Shown here: positions 35,956 through 44,667 of the stretch, one piece after another
Layout: each line of letters opens with the position of its first letter
How positions within the stretch are numbered: position 1 is the first letter of the stretch
Source: Solwaraspora sp. WMMD406
Lineage (GTDB): Bacteria; Actinomycetota; Actinomycetes; Mycobacteriales; Micromonosporaceae
DNA length: 64,000 bases
Assembly: GCF_029626025.1 (NCBI RefSeq)
Contig: NZ_JARUBF010000001.1
Coordinates: 6,542,001-6,606,000 of the forward strand
Direction: 5' to 3'
Made by a program: the position numbers and the translations under genes
The notes under the pieces: model-generated
Seen by the model: the letters and a program-made list of their open reading frames with translations, nothing else
The model's database searches: none
What the model was told of the DNA's origin: nothing

Positions 35956-36068
35956 TTCTTCAGACTTCCCGTACACAACCTGAATTGGTTGTACCGCCAA
36001 TCACATCATCCGACGGATCGGACAGGTTTGGCGACCGATCACACCTGCGCGTAGCGAAAAATGTACGC

Positions 36069-37187
36069 TCAGGCATCCTCGCGGTCGGGAGATTCGAGTC
36101 TGAAGAAATTGCTCTGCGTACCGTCGGTGCGCTGTTCCTGATAGATGAAGTTCAGCCGACGCTGATCGAACGTCGCAAACCACTCATTCCAGGTGATCGG
36201 TCGGAGGTTCGCCCCACCGTAACCGGGAAAGTCGATCCGCAGCACGCTCGGCCGCCCGTCGCGGGGCGTACCGACCGTCGCGGGCTGACCGCCCCGAGCC
36301 TCGGCCCACTGCCGGATTGCCTGGTGATCGGTGGTCACCAGGCTGCGCCCGGCGCGTTCCGCGTGCTCCTGTGGCCCGGCGATCCGCTGCGCGTACCGGA
36401 GCGAACGCGACGACGATTCACCCGTACGGATCGTGCCGGTGCCGGACGGAGACGACCGAGCCGTACCGGACGCACCCTTCGCGGATGATCGACCATTCTT
36501 CGCGCCGCTCGTCCGGTTTCCTGCTGATGTGGTGCCCTTCCGGGCGGACGGAGCGCTCCCGCTGCCCGACGGGGCGCTCTTTCTCGCCGACGAGGTGCTC
36601 TTGCTGGCCGATGGGCTGCTCTTGCGAGCCGACCCGGTGCCCGCGCGCGGACTGGCCGAGCTCTTTCCGGCGCTCGACGCGCTCTTGCGGGCCGGTGACG
36701 TGCTCTTGCCGGCGCTCGACGCGCTCTTGCGGGCCGACGGCGCGCTCTTGCGGGCCGACGAGGCCGCGCGCCCCCGAGCCGGCGTGGCGCTCTGCCGGGC
36801 CGACGGCGATCCGGCCCGGGGACGGGCCGCCTGCTGGGCCCGGGCCGGAGTGCCCCGGCGCATCGACCGAGCCAACGACTTGATCAGATCGCCCTTGCGC
36901 AGATTGGAGGTGCCGGTCACCCCACGCCTGCGCAGCTGCGCGCGCAGCTCGTCGACCCGCAGATGGCTCAGGTCGCTCTCCCTGATGGTGCCGTTCGCCG
37001 GCCGGATCGTCGCGGTCGCGGAACGGCTGCCCGTACCCCCGGAACGGCTGTTCGCGGCGCGCGACGAGCCGCTCGACCCACGCGACCGCGTGCGGGCCGA
37101 CTGCGTACGTCCGGCCTGGCTACCGGCACGCTGGTCGCGTCCGCTCGACGCGGCACTACCACGGCGGGTCTTGGCTTGTTGTGGCAT
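36069..37187 (-). CDS. Histone-H1-like protein with Rho-N/SAP helix pair and conserved C-terminal domain
   Basis: A 372-residue basic protein. Residues 71-106 (LSHLRVDELRAQLRRRGV, LRKGDLIKSLAR) are a Rho_N/SAP-like nucleic-acid binding helix pair. Residues about 140-245 are low-complexity SARKSAPS-type repeats like the tail of histone H1. Residues 284-366 form a compact domain (TTDHQAIRQWAEARGG, VLRIDFPGYGG, WNEWFATFDQRRLNFIYQE) that I recall as a conserved domain of unknown function in many bacteria. The N-terminus is also Ser/Arg-rich. It probably binds DNA or RNA in the nucleoid. It is convergent with the MFS gene. Confidence 0.75.
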   Translation of the reverse strand: MPQQAKTRRGSAASSGRDQRAGSQAGRTQSARTRSRGSSGSSRAANSRSGGTGSRSATATIRPANGTIRESDLSHLRVDELRAQLRRRGVTGTSNLRKGDLIKSLARSMRRGTPARAQQAARPRAGSPSARQSATPARGRAASSARKSAPSARKSASSAGKSTSPARKSASSAGKSSASPRAGTGSARKSSPSASKSTSSARKSAPSGSGSAPSARKGTTSAGNRTSGAKNGRSSAKGASGTARSSPSGTGTIRTGESSSRSLRYAQRIAGPQEHAERAGRSLVTTDHQAIRQWAEARGGQPATVGTPRDGRPSVLRIDFPGYGGANLRPITWNEWFATFDQRRLNFIYQEQRTDGTQSNFFRLESPDREDA

Positions 37188-37274
37188 GGTCTGCTCACTC
37201 CCTTGACAGTCTCCCTGTTGGGGGGCGGCCGGTGACGGTTACGCCACCAATGCGAGCAGTACCCTGCTGGTCCT

Positions 37275-37790
37275 TTACAAACCCGGATCTTTCGGCTGTG
37301 CGGTCTCGAAAAGGTGCGCGAAGGCGGCAAGGTTCGTCAGCGATTCTCCCCGCTTCACTCGCCATTCCCACTCACGACGGATTGCCGTACCGAACCCGAT
37401 CTCCAGCATGGTGTCGAATGATTCGTCGGCATAGGTGAGCACCGAGCCGAGAATCCGGTCCAGCTCATCCTCGGTCATCCCCGACAGCCCGACGCGTCCG
37501 GTGAGGTACACGTCACCCGCGGCGTCGACGGAAAACGCGACGACGTACATCCGGGCGTTGCGTCGCAACAGCCAGGTCCACAACTCCTCGCGCCGCTCGT
37601 CCGGTTGGCGCATGACGAACGCCTCGATCCGCAGCGCGTGCTCGCCGACAATCAGATTGCAGACCGTCTTCAACTTCCGCGTGCCCGGCAGGGTCACCGA
37701 GTACGAGAACTCTCCGGTGGTTTCCCACTCCAGCTCGCGGTCGGCGCAGACCGACTCGATCAGCCTCGCCACCTCGGCCCGTTCGCTCAT
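37275..37790 (-). CDS. YbjN-domain protein
   Basis: A 171-residue protein of the YbjN/type III secretion chaperone-like fold: FSYSVTLPGTRKLKTVCNL, LRIEAFVMRQPDERREELW, VVAFSVDAAGDVYLTGRVGL, MTEDELDRILGSVLTYADES. The M. tuberculosis neighbour of mshA, Rv0487, is the same family. Function unknown. It lies between mshA and the histone-like gene, all on the minus strand. Confidence 0.88.
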   Translation of the reverse strand: MSERAEVARLIESVCADRELEWETTGEFSYSVTLPGTRKLKTVCNLIVGEHALRIEAFVMRQPDERREELWTWLLRRNARMYVVAFSVDAAGDVYLTGRVGLSGMTEDELDRILGSVLTYADESFDTMLEIGFGTAIRREWEWRVKRGESLTNLAAFAHLFETAQPKDPGL

Positions 37791-37879
37791 GCTTCTCCCT
37801 CACCGAGGTGCCCGCTTGTCTCGGGTGCCTAGCTTCTCCCGCTGGCGGAGATGCCGTCAGTCGGGCCGATCAGCACGTC

Positions 37880-37923
37880 CGTCGGCGGGTCCCGTCAGCG
37901 GGTCCGTCAGCGGGTCCGTCAGC
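37880..37923 (-). repeat. 12-bp tandem repeat at the end of mshA
   Basis: About three and a half units of CGTCAGCGGGTC (first one with one change) run from 37880 into the mshA stop codon at 37919-37921. Confidence 0.85.
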
Positions 37924-39286
37924 CGACACTCGCCGTCAGCGCGTCGGCCTGGCGGCGCAGTTCGGCGGCGACGGCTGCCCGATGTGCGCACACCGCCTCA
38001 CCGTAAACGGTCAACAGGCCGGCCGCAGTGCGAGCCCAGGAGAACTGCCGGGCGTGCCGCACCGCGCCGAGGCTCAGCCTTCGACGCAGCCGGGGCGTTC
38101 CGAGCAGGTTGCCGATCGCCGCCGCCCAATCGTCCGGATCGTGTCCGTCGACCAGGACGCCGCTGCGCCCGTCCCGCACCGCGGTGATCAGGCCACCCAC
38201 CGCAGCGGCGACCACCGGCGTGCCGCAGGCCTGGGCCTCCAGCGCGACCAGGCCGAAGGACTCGTTGTACGACGGCACCGCGACCAGGTCGGCGGCCTGG
38301 AACAGTGCCGGCAGGTCCGGCCCGCCCAGCGGCGGGAGAAAGCGCACCAGGTCGTCGATGCCGAGGCTGCGGGCCAGCTCGATCAGCGCGCTCGGCCGGT
38401 CCAGGCCGGTGCCGCTCGGGCCACCGGCGATCACCACGGTCAGGTCGGCGGCGGTCCCCGGGTCACGCCTGCGCAGCGCGGACACCGCACGCAGCAGCAC
38501 ATCCGGGGCCTTCAACGGCTGGATCCGGCCGACGAACGCGATCAGGTGACCCTGTTCCGGCAGGCCGAACCGGCGGCGCCCGGCCAACCGGGCGGCGGCC
38601 TCCTGACCGGCCACGGCCGGCCGAAACCGGTCGAGGTCGACGCCGGGCTCGACCACACTGACCCGGTCGGCTCCGGCCCCGTACCAGTCGATCAGCTCGC
38701 CGGCTTCGGTCCGGGTGTTGGCCACCAGGTGATCGGCCTCGGCCACCACCTGTTCCTCGCCGACGATCCGGGCGGCGGGTTCGGGGCGGTCACCGTCGGC
38801 GAGACGGGCGTTCTTCACCTTGGCGAGGGTGTGCGCGGTGTGCACCAACGGCACGCCCCAACGCTCCTTCGCCAGCCAGCCCACCTGGCCGGAAAGCCAG
38901 TAGTGGGAGTGGATCAGATCGTAGTAGCCGGGTGCCCGCGCGGCCTCGGCTCGCAGCACACCGGCGGTGAAGGCACAGAGCTGAGCCGGCAGATCCTCCT
39001 TGGGCAACGGCTCCAACGGTCCGGAGATCACCTGTCGCACCCGTACGCCCGGCGCCATCTCCACCACCGGCGGTACGCCGCCCGCCGTCGCTCGGGTGAA
39101 GATTTCCACGTCGACGCCGGCCTCGGCCAACCGCCGGGACACCTCGACGATGTAGACGTTCATGCCGCCAGCGTCACCAGTGCCCGGTTGGTCCAGCGGC
39201 GAGGTGTGCACCGACAGGGTCGCGATCCGGCGGGGTACCGGCCATTGTTGCGACGTCCGCCGCCCGGCCTCGCCAACCTGCACCAC
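37919..39286 (-). CDS. mshA: D-inositol-3-phosphate glycosyltransferase MshA
   Basis: First step of mycothiol synthesis: transfers N-acetylglucosamine to 1L-myo-inositol-1-phosphate. A GT4 enzyme of 455 residues with the family loops [73 protein letters not shown] and [18 protein letters not shown] (the E-x7-E site). Two GTG codons in a row start the gene, with GGGAG upstream. Confidence 0.96.
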   Translation of the reverse strand: MVQVGEAGRRTSQQWPVPRRIATLSVHTSPLDQPGTGDAGGMNVYIVEVSRRLAEAGVDVEIFTRATAGGVPPVVEMAPGVRVRQVISGPLEPLPKEDLPAQLCAFTAGVLRAEAARAPGYYDLIHSHYWLSGQVGWLAKERWGVPLVHTAHTLAKVKNARLADGDRPEPAARIVGEEQVVAEADHLVANTRTEAGELIDWYGAGADRVSVVEPGVDLDRFRPAVAGQEAAARLAGRRRFGLPEQGHLIAFVGRIQPLKAPDVLLRAVSALRRRDPGTAADLTVVIAGGPSGTGLDRPSALIELARSLGIDDLVRFLPPLGGPDLPALFQAADLVAVPSYNESFGLVALEAQACGTPVVAAAVGGLITAVRDGRSGVLVDGHDPDDWAAAIGNLLGTPRLRRRLSLGAVRHARQFSWARTAAGLLTVYGEAVCAHRAAVAAELRRQADALTASVG

Positions 39287-39489
39287 GTCCGCTCCCTTTT
39301 CGCCCGACTCCGCGACGCTCGACTCGGGCTTCGCCCGGCTCCGGCTTCGCTCGACACCGTGACAGCCACCGGCAGCAACCGAAACGACCAGTCACATCTT
39401 CCCGATCAGATGCGCGGCATGCCCAACTCAGGCCCCATCGAGGTGACGCACCTCTCCCGGCTGCCCGCCGCGCCGGTTCCGCCGACGGC

Positions 39490-39495
39490 GACAAT
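39490..39495 (+). promoter_or_regulatory. -10 box of the leaderless SDR gene
   Basis: GACAAT ends six bases before the ATG at 39502. No convincing -35 is seen. Confidence 0.35.
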
Positions 39496-39501
39496 GGCGG
39501 C

Positions 39502-40272
39502 ATGAAGCCGATTGCCATCGTCACCGGAGCGTCCAGCGGGATCGGCGCGGCCAGCGCCCGCCGGCTGGCCGCCGAAGGATTCCACGTGCTCGCCGCCGCC
39601 CGCCGTGCCGACCGGCTGGCCGAACTTGTCGCCGGGATCACCAGCGCTGGCGGATCCGCCACCGCGACGACCTGCGACGTCACCGACGACGACTCGGTCG
39701 CCGCGCTCGCCCGCGTCGCCGACGAACTGCCCGACGCGGTGACGCTGCTGGTGAACAACGCCGGCGGGGCGCGCGGTCTGGATCCGATCGAGTCCGGCTC
39801 GGTCGACGACTGGCGCTGGATGTACGAGGTGAACGTGCTCGGCACCCTACGGGTCACCCAGGCGCTGCTACCCGCCCTCGAAGCCAGCGGCACCGGGACC
39901 GTGCTGGTCATCGGCTCGACCGCCGGTCAGACCGTCTACGAGGGCGGCGGCGGCTACACCGCGGCCAAGCACGGGCAGACCGCGCTGGCCGAGACGCTGC
40001 GGTTGGAGCTGTGCGGCCGGCCGGTCCGGGTGATCGAGATCGACCCGGGCATGGTCCGCACCGACGAGTTCAGCCTGCTGCGCTTCGGCGGTGACGCGGC
40101 CCGCGCCGACCAGGTCTACGCCGGGGTCGCACAGCCACTGGTCGCCGAGGACATCGCCGACTGCGTCGCCTGGTGCGCCACCCGCCCGCACCACGTCAAC
40201 ATCGACCGGCTGGTGGTCCGCCCGTTGGCGCAGGCGGCGCAGCACAAGGTGCACCGGGTGTCGACCGGGTGA
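39502..40272 (+). CDS. Short-chain dehydrogenase/reductase
   Basis: A classical SDR of 256 residues. NADP(H)-binding loop is VTGASSGIGAASARRL with RR after beta 2, the structural NNAG is in LLVNNAGGARG, Ser in IGSTAGQTVYEGG and the catalytic pair YTAAKHG. Close to actinobacterial serine dehydrogenase-like SDRs (Rv0484c holds the same place). Substrate unknown. It shares a GTGA overlap with the methyltransferase gene that follows. Confidence 0.9.
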   Translation: MKPIAIVTGASSGIGAASARRLAAEGFHVLAAARRADRLAELVAGITSAGGSATATTCDVTDDDSVAALARVADELPDAVTLLVNNAGGARGLDPIESGSVDDWRWMYEVNVLGTLRVTQALLPALEASGTGTVLVIGSTAGQTVYEGGGGYTAAKHGQTALAETLRLELCGRPVRVIEIDPGMVRTDEFSLLRFGGDAARADQVYAGVAQPLVAEDIADCVAWCATRPHHVNIDRLVVRPLAQAAQHKVHRVSTG

Positions 40273-41186
40273 GACCGGTCGATGGCCCATCGCCACCCGG
40301 CGGCTTCGGCCCTGTCGCCGGCCTGTCGCCAGGCGGCGGCTTCCGGCCAGGCGGCGGTCGGCCGGCCGGCGGCGGTCGGCCGGCCGGCGGCCAACCGTTC
40401 GGGGTGATCACCCGGGGCACCACGCACCCCAACCGACTGCGCCGGGTGGACCGGTGGATCGCCGACCGGTGCGGGTCGGTGGTCGCCGACGCGGCCGATC
40501 CACTCGTGGTGGACCTCGGCTTCGGCGCCAGCCCGGTGACCACGGTGGAGCTCTGGGACCGGCTGCGGGCCATGATCCGCCCGGACGTACGGGTGGTCGG
40601 GCTGGAGATCGACCCGGCCCGGGTGGCCGACGCCGCCCCGGCCGCCGTACCACCGCGCCTCACCTTCGCCAGAGGCGGCTTCGAGCTGGCCGGGCTGCGG
40701 CCGGTGCTGGTCCGCGCGTTCAACGTGCTGCGCCAGTACGCCGAGGAGGAGGTCGCCGCCGCGTGGTCGACGATGAGTGACGCGCTCGCCCCGGGCGGGA
40801 TGCTGGTCGAGGGCACCTGCGACGAGCTGGGCCGGATCGCCAGCTGGGTGCTGGTCGACCGGTCCGGTCCCCGGTCGCTGACCGTGGCGGCCCGGCTGGC
40901 CGTGCTGGCCGACCCGGACGTGCCCGGTCCGGCGGTGCTCGCCGAACGTCTGCCGAAGGCGTTGATCCATCGCAACGTGCCGGGCGAAGGTGTCCACGCG
41001 CTGCTGCGGGCGCTGGACGACGGCTGGCATGCGGCGGCCGGCTACGCACCGTACGGGCCACGGCAGCGCTGGCTGCGGGCGGTGGCGGCGGTCACCGACG
41101 CCGGTTGGCCGGTGCTGGACCGGCCGGCGCGATGGCGGCTCGGCGAACTGACCGTGCCCTGGTCGGCCGTCGCACCCGCCGACTGA
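40269..41186 (+). CDS. SAM-dependent methyltransferase-like protein
   Basis: A 305-residue Rossmann protein. A Gly/Pro-rich leader (about 1-45, PGGGFRPGGGRPAGGGRPAG) with a repeated 17-bp unit precedes the domain. The SAM loop region is VVDLGFGASPVTTVELWDRL and the acidic residue after beta 2 is in VVGLEIDPARV. DALAPGGMLVEGTCDE matches the post-I motifs. The substrate is unknown. The GTG start overlaps the SDR stop, so translation is coupled. Convergent with murB. Confidence 0.78.
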   Translation: MRPVDGPSPPGGFGPVAGLSPGGGFRPGGGRPAGGGRPAGGQPFGVITRGTTHPNRLRRVDRWIADRCGSVVADAADPLVVDLGFGASPVTTVELWDRLRAMIRPDVRVVGLEIDPARVADAAPAAVPPRLTFARGGFELAGLRPVLVRAFNVLRQYAEEEVAAAWSTMSDALAPGGMLVEGTCDELGRIASWVLVDRSGPRSLTVAARLAVLADPDVPGPAVLAERLPKALIHRNVPGEGVHALLRALDDGWHAAAGYAPYGPRQRWLRAVAAVTDAGWPVLDRPARWRLGELTVPWSAVAPAD

Positions 41187-41201
41187 GCCGGGCCGGGGCG
41201 G

Positions 41202-42323
41202 TCAGTCGAGGGCGCAGTTGACCAGGATCGGCTCGGGACGCAGCTCGACGCCGAACCGGTCACCCACCCCGGCACGGATCGTCCGCGCCAGGTCGAGCAG
41301 TCCGGCGGTGGTGCCGCCGCCCCGGTTGGTCAACGCCAACGTGTGTTTGCTGGAGATCGCGACCGGCGCGTCCGGGCCGGGGAAGCCCTTGCCGAACCCG
41401 GCCCGGTCGATCAGCCAGGCGGCGCTGACCTTGAGTGATCCGTCCGCGCCCGGCCAGGCCGCCGGCTCGCCCGCACCATCGACGGTGGCGGCCCGGGCCC
41501 GGAACACCCGTGCGGCGGTGGCGTCCAGCACCGGGTTGGTGAAGAAGGATCCCACCGAACGGGTGTCCGGATCGGTCGGGTCGAGCACCATGCCCTTGCC
41601 GGCCCGTAGCCGCAGCACGGCGGACCGCGCTTCGGTCAGCGGCACCCGGTCGTCCGGGTCGGCACCGATGGCGCGGGCCAGTTCGGCGTACCGGATCGGG
41701 GTGGACAGCTCGCTTCGGACCAGCCGGAAGTCGACGGCGAGCACCAGGTAGCGGTCGTTGCGTTTGAACAGACTGTCCCGGTAGGCGAAGCGACAGTCGG
41801 CGGCCGACAGGGCGTACCGGGAGTCGGTGAGCCGGTCGTGGACGTGCACCGCCCGGACGGTCTCGGCGACTTCCTGGCCGTACGCGCCGACGTTCTGGAT
41901 CGGGGTGGCGCCGGCCGCGCCGGGAATGCCGGACAGGCATTCCACGCCGGACCAGCCGTTCGCGACGGTGGTCGCCACCAGGTCGTCCCACGGTTCGCCG
42001 GCCTCGACCCGGATGGTGACGGTGGCCGGTCCGTCGACGGTCGCCGGTTCCTCGCCGATCACCCGGACGCCTCGGGTACGGACCAGCACGGCGGTGCCGG
42101 GGAACCCGTCGTCGCCGATCACCACGTTGCTACCGCCGCCGAGCACCAGCACCGGGGTGCGGCGCTGACCGGCGGCGCGCACCGCCCCGACCAGGTCGTC
42201 GACGGTGTGGGCTTCGACGAGTCGATCGGGCGGACCGCCGAGAGCGAGCGTGGTATAGCGTGCCAACGGCGTGAGGGCCGTTGGTCGGTCAGCGGATGGC
42301 GCATGGGCACTAACGTCAGGCAC
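41202..42323 (-). CDS. murB: UDP-N-acetylenolpyruvoylglucosamine reductase
   Basis: FAD enzyme that makes UDP-MurNAc for peptidoglycan. FAD-binding segments are LVLGGGSNVVIGDDGFPGT and GIPGAAGATPIQNVGAYGQE; the Tyr/Arg substrate site is CRFAYRDSLFKR and the catalytic Ser is in SVGSFFTNPV. Length of 373 residues fits the type I actinobacterial form. The GTG start at 42323 has TAGGGT seven bases before it, a leaderless promoter. A far longer open frame upstream overlaps the next gene and was rejected. Confidence 0.95.
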   Translation of the reverse strand: MPDVSAHAPSADRPTALTPLARYTTLALGGPPDRLVEAHTVDDLVGAVRAAGQRRTPVLVLGGGSNVVIGDDGFPGTAVLVRTRGVRVIGEEPATVDGPATVTIRVEAGEPWDDLVATTVANGWSGVECLSGIPGAAGATPIQNVGAYGQEVAETVRAVHVHDRLTDSRYALSAADCRFAYRDSLFKRNDRYLVLAVDFRLVRSELSTPIRYAELARAIGADPDDRVPLTEARSAVLRLRAGKGMVLDPTDPDTRSVGSFFTNPVLDATAARVFRARAATVDGAGEPAAWPGADGSLKVSAAWLIDRAGFGKGFPGPDAPVAISSKHTLALTNRGGGTTAGLLDLARTIRAGVGDRFGVELRPEPILVNCALD

Positions 42324-42392
42324 GCTGTTCACCCTAGGCTGGAAACCAACCGCGCCATGCCACTGGCTGTCGGCTCGACCCGGAGGATCGCG

Positions 42393-43154
42393 ATGAGCAG
42401 GCTGCACGGCACCAAGGACTTCTGGCTCGGCGCGCTGCGTGCGGAAGGCCCCGCTTTCCGTACGGCGGTCGCCGAGGCACCACTGGATTCGCCGGTGCCG
42501 TCCTGCCCGGACTGGACCGTGCTGGAGCTGGTGCACCATCTGGGTGCGGTGTACGCGTGGGTCCGGGAACACGTGGTGCGGGGCGTCACCGAGCCGCCGG
42601 CGGGCCGGTCGGACATGACTGGTCGGCCGACCGGTGACGAGGCGCTCGTCTGGTGGCAGCAGGAGTTCGACGCGTTGGTCAACCTGTTGGACGGGCTCGA
42701 TCCCGAGTTGCCGGCGTGGAACTGGGCGCCGCAGGCCAAAAAGGCGGTGTTCTGGTCCCGCCGAGTGGCCCACGAGACGGCGGTACACCGGTGGGACGCG
42801 CAGACGGCGATCGTCGGGGTGGAGCCGATCGAGACGAAGCTCGCCGTGGACGGGATCAGCGAGGTGCTGGACACCTGGCTTCCCGGGGGTCGGGGGCGTG
42901 GTCCACGGCCTGCGTACGGGGTGGTGCATCTCGTCGCCACCGACGCCGAGCAGGAGTGGTACGTGCGGTTGCGCGGCGAGGGCATGGCGTTGCTGGACAC
43001 CGACACGATCCTGGATTCCGACGACCACCACACCCGGACCGTCGCCACCGGCACCGCCAGTGATCTGGTGCTCGGGCTCTGGGGTCGGATCAGGTTCGAC
43101 ATGCTGGAGGTCTCCGGCGACGCGGCGCTGCTCGATTCGCTGCGCACCGGCTGA
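42393..43154 (+). CDS. Maleylpyruvate isomerase-family mycothiol-dependent enzyme
   Basis: A 253-residue DinB-like helical bundle protein (MDMPI family). The metal-binding His residues are in LELVHHLGAVYAWV, and SRRVAHETAVHRWDAQ is the signature of the mycothiol-dependent group. The C-terminal domain (about 160-253) has the MDMPI-C fold. The substrate is unknown. CGGAGG lies six bases before the ATG. It is divergent from murB and fits the mycothiol context of this region. Confidence 0.88.
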   Translation: MSRLHGTKDFWLGALRAEGPAFRTAVAEAPLDSPVPSCPDWTVLELVHHLGAVYAWVREHVVRGVTEPPAGRSDMTGRPTGDEALVWWQQEFDALVNLLDGLDPELPAWNWAPQAKKAVFWSRRVAHETAVHRWDAQTAIVGVEPIETKLAVDGISEVLDTWLPGGRGRGPRPAYGVVHLVATDAEQEWYVRLRGEGMALLDTDTILDSDDHHTRTVATGTASDLVLGLWGRIRFDMLEVSGDAALLDSLRTG

Positions 43155-43210
43155 CCCGATCGTCGATCTCGGTTGACCGGCTGGTGTCGGTAACACCCCG
43201 GCAACTTTCT

Positions 43211-43222
43211 GAGAGCGCTCTC
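43211..43222. promoter_or_regulatory. LacI-family operator 1
   Basis: Perfect 12-bp palindrome GAGAGCGCTCTC directly upstream of a TTGACA -35. It has the CG-centred form used by LacI-type sugar repressors. Confidence 0.85.
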
Positions 43223-43252
43223 TTGACATTACGTCGGCTCAGGTCCCACTCT
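43223..43252 (+). promoter_or_regulatory. Promoter of the beta-glucoside operon
   Basis: A consensus -35 TTGACA (43223-43228) abuts operator 1. With an 18-base spacer the -10 would be CACTCT (43247-43252), a weak match. The start point would then fall near operator 2. Confidence 0.55.
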
Positions 43253-43253
43253 C

Positions 43254-43269
43254 GTGAGAGCGCTCTCAC
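43254..43269. promoter_or_regulatory. LacI-family operator 2
   Basis: Perfect 16-bp palindrome GTGAGAGCGCTCTCAC, centred 45 bp from operator 1. Together they bracket the core promoter, so the repressor encoded at the end of the operon likely binds both. Confidence 0.88.
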
Positions 43270-43359
43270 GGACTGGGGTCCGACCAGTCCGAAGCGCGGA
43301 ATCACCGGCAACCACCGCACCCCACCATACCTGGACCTGGACCTGAGAGGGGTCATTCC

Positions 43360-44667
43360 ATGGGCGCAAATCGATCTCGTCGCCGACTGGCGGTCGCGAC
43401 CGCGGCGGCCGTCAGCGTGCTCGCCGCCGTCGCCGCCTGCGGCGGCGACGAAGCCAGCGACGACGGCACCATCACCCTCACCGTCGACGTGTTCGGCCAG
43501 TTCGGCTACGAAGAGCTCTACCGGCAGTACGAAGCCGACAACCCCGGCATCAAGATCGTCGAACGGGGCACCGGCACCAACCTCGACGAATACTCCCCCA
43601 AGCTGACCCAGTGGCTGGCCGCCGGCAAGGGCGCCGGTGACGTCGTCGCCATCGAAGAAGGCCTGCTGATCGAGTACAAGGCCAACCCGCAGAACTTCGT
43701 CAACCTGCTCGACCACGGCGCCGCCGAACTCGAAGGCAACTTCCTGCCGTGGAAGTGGGACCAGGCGCTCACCGCCGACGGCAGCCAACTGATCGGTCTC
43801 GGCACCGACGTCGGCGGCATGGCCATGTGCTACCGCACCGACCTGTTCGAAGCCGCCGGGCTGCCCACCGACCGCGACGAGGTCTCCGCGCTCTGGCCGA
43901 CCTGGGAGGACTACATCTCGGTCGGCGAGCGGTTCGTCGAGGCCGACACCGGCGCGTCGTTCCTGGACGCGGCGACCCAGACGTTCAACACGATCGTGCT
44001 GCAGACCGCCGGCGCCGCCGAGGGCTACCACTACTACGACTTGGACGACAACCTCGTCGTCGACACCAACCCAGCCGTCAAGGACGCCTGGGACATCACC
44101 ATGGACATCATCGACTCGGACCTGTCCGGCAAGTACGGCGCCTGGTCCGACGAGTGGGTGGCCGCGTTCAAGCAGGCCAAGTTCGCCACCATCGCCTGCC
44201 CCGCCTGGATGACCGGGGTCATCGAAGGCAACGCCGGCCCGGAGGCGGCCGGCAAGTGGGACATCGCCAAGGTGCCCGGCGACGGCGGCAACTGGGGTGG
44301 CTCGCACCTGGCGGTGCCGGCGCAGAGCGAGCACCAGGAGGAAGCCGTCAAGCTGGTGAAGTTCCTGACCAGCCCGGAAGGCCACATCGGGGCGTTCGAG
44401 GCCAAGGGCCCGCTGCCGTCGTCGCCGCAGGCGCTCGACGACCCGGCGATCCTGGAAGCCGGCAGCGCGTACTTCAACGACGCCCCGATCGGGCAGATCT
44501 TCGGTGAGGGCGCCAAGAACCTGAAGCCGGTCTACATGGGCCCGAAGAACCAGGCGGTCCGCACCGAGGTGGAGAACGCCGTCCGCACGGTCGAGCTGGG
44601 CCAGCGTACGCCGGCCGAAGGCTGGACCGACGCGGTGAACAACGCCAAGACGGCGGCCGAGAAGTGA
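43360..44667 (+). CDS. Sugar ABC transporter substrate-binding lipoprotein (CebE-like)
   Basis: A 435-residue extracytoplasmic binding protein. A lipobox (SVLAAVAAC, C27) ends the signal peptide. The family 1 fold shows in LTQWLAAGKGAGDVVAIEEG, GTDVGGMAMCYRTDLFEAAG and AKFATIACPAWMTGVI. Its two permeases, a GH1 beta-glucosidase and a LacI regulator follow, which suggests cellobiose or cello-oligosaccharides. GAGAGG stands about ten bases before the ATG. Confidence 0.93.
   Translation: MGANRSRRRLAVATAAAVSVLAAVAACGGDEASDDGTITLTVDVFGQFGYEELYRQYEADNPGIKIVERGTGTNLDEYSPKLTQWLAAGKGAGDVVAIEEGLLIEYKANPQNFVNLLDHGAAELEGNFLPWKWDQALTADGSQLIGLGTDVGGMAMCYRTDLFEAAGLPTDRDEVSALWPTWEDYISVGERFVEADTGASFLDAATQTFNTIVLQTAGAAEGYHYYDLDDNLVVDTNPAVKDAWDITMDIIDSDLSGKYGAWSDEWVAAFKQAKFATIACPAWMTGVIEGNAGPEAAGKWDIAKVPGDGGNWGGSHLAVPAQSEHQEEAVKLVKFLTSPEGHIGAFEAKGPLPSSPQALDDPAILEAGSAYFNDAPIGQIFGEGAKNLKPVYMGPKNQAVRTEVENAVRTVELGQRTPAEGWTDAVNNAKTAAEK

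Noticed and set aside
36317-37206. Plus-strand frames rich in PADG/ALLRADG repeats
   Set aside because: They mirror the SARKS repeats of the histone-like gene; the minus strand has the conserved C-terminal domain.
37808-39505. 565-codon frame opposite mshA
   Set aside because: Shadow of mshA; no domain and composition typical of antisense frames.
40348-40395. CGGCGGTCGGCCGGC repeats as a regulatory array
   Set aside because: They lie inside the methyltransferase gene and encode its Gly/Pro-rich leader.
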